Positions 37,583 through 37,703 of a stretch of 37,703 nucleotides of DNA are shown here, piece after piece; positions within the stretch are counted from its first letter, which is position 1, and each line of letters begins with the position of its first letter. Source of the stretch: a virus; the IMG/VR virus record IMGVR_UViG_3300025652_000204, positions 1-37,703 of that record. One strand, given 5' to 3'. The position numbers were made by a program, and so were the translations under genes. The notes beneath the pieces are model-generated. The model saw only the letters and a list, made by a program, of their open reading frames with translations. It was not told where the DNA came from and did no database searches.

Positions 37583-37703
37583 ATGGGATATGTAGGTGTA
37601 CCACCTCAGAGTGGATTTATAACAACAGCAAAACAAAGAGTAACATCAAGTACCAATAACTATGTGGACTTAGATCATTCTATTTCTTCTCTAGCAGATG
37701 TCA
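37583..37703 (+). CDS. Tail fibre protein, N-terminal 40 codons (gene crosses the map ends)
   Basis: This frame starts at ATG 37583, one base after the TAA of the preceding gene, and has no stop before the window ends. It leaves one base over, which joins with the first two bases of the window to make an Asn codon, and the frame then continues without interruption to 1286. The joined product is 468 aa. The start MGYVGVPPQSGF, followed by a stretch rich in Thr and Ser, is typical of the short virion-binding N-terminus of marine phage fibre proteins. The reading-frame continuity is seen directly; the tail-fibre role is inferred from composition and position after the main fibre gene. Confidence 0.85.
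   Translation, partial: MGYVGVPPQSGFITTAKQRVTSSTNNYVDLDHSISSLADV

Noticed and set aside
1-37703. CRISPR array or diversity-generating retroelement
   Set aside because: No series of equal-length repeats with unique spacers was seen, and no reverse transcriptase or template repeat near the fibre genes.

Overview
The window reads as the complete genome of a temperate tailed phage, most likely short-tailed, shown as one circular map opened inside a tail-fibre gene. The last base and the first base join in frame: a reading frame that starts at 37583 runs off the right edge and continues from base 3 of the left edge to the stop at 1286. The DNA is AT-rich and very tightly packed, with many ATGA and TAATG overlaps. 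The virion genes combine a P22-like portal, a SU10/DUF5309-like capsid, a SU10-like adaptor and a beta-rich tail nozzle, with no tail tape measure. That set, the 3TM (GTA-type) holin and the base composition suggest a marine phage of a low-GC alphaproteobacterium, possibly SAR11. The host is an inference; nothing in the sequence names it.

Layout. (1) A rightward late block runs from about 20.2 kb through the right edge and on to 7.95 kb. In order it holds a small ORF, terL, portal, small head proteins, scaffold, major capsid, a basic peptide, adaptor, tail nozzle, a GNAT-like protein, three internal or ejection-type virion proteins, tail fibres, a C1q-like fibre protein, a set of exported or membrane-anchored proteins, a metallophosphoesterase, the lysis genes (lysozyme, 33-aa membrane peptide, 3TM holin, 39-aa membrane peptide) and small conserved phage proteins. 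(2) At the convergent end sits a full-length tRNA-Asp(GUC) gene with an encoded CCA, on the minus strand. (3) A leftward early operon (12.83 to 8.26 kb) carries a PD-(D/E)XK nuclease split into two ORFs, an ERF annealase, a small protein with an SSB-like C-terminal tip, an HNH nuclease, hypothetical genes, an excisionase-like HTH protein and a tyrosine integrase. (4) The immunity region (12.83 to 13.77 kb) has an HTH repressor gene between two matching 20-bp palindromes, TTGTCAA-N6-TTGACAA. Each palindrome contains the -35 box of a promoter firing outward, and the right one also contains the -35 box of the repressor's own promoter. (5) A rightward early operon (13.77 to 15.46 kb) encodes a LexA-type winged helix in the Cro position, a DUF1376-like replication protein, a zinc-ribbon peptide and a DUF6456-like protein. 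(6) 15.5 to 20.2 kb is accessory: an iteron-like non-coding stretch, terS, and then a cluster of tiny genes on both strands that separates terS from terL by 2.8 kb.

How it fits together. By analogy with lambdoid phages (inference), the repressor shuts off the outward promoters PL (recombination and integration) and PR (replication). The phage carries no DNA or RNA polymerase, primase or helicase that I can recognise, so it must borrow the host replisome. ERF, the PD-(D/E)XK nuclease and the SSB-like protein would form its own single-strand annealing system.

The most unusual parts are the symmetrical operator and promoter design with candidate leaderless regulator transcripts, and the terS-terL cluster. 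In that cluster most of the tiny genes have their own ATGGAGTGTAAA leader and often their own promoter and terminator, so it behaves like a set of independent moron cassettes.
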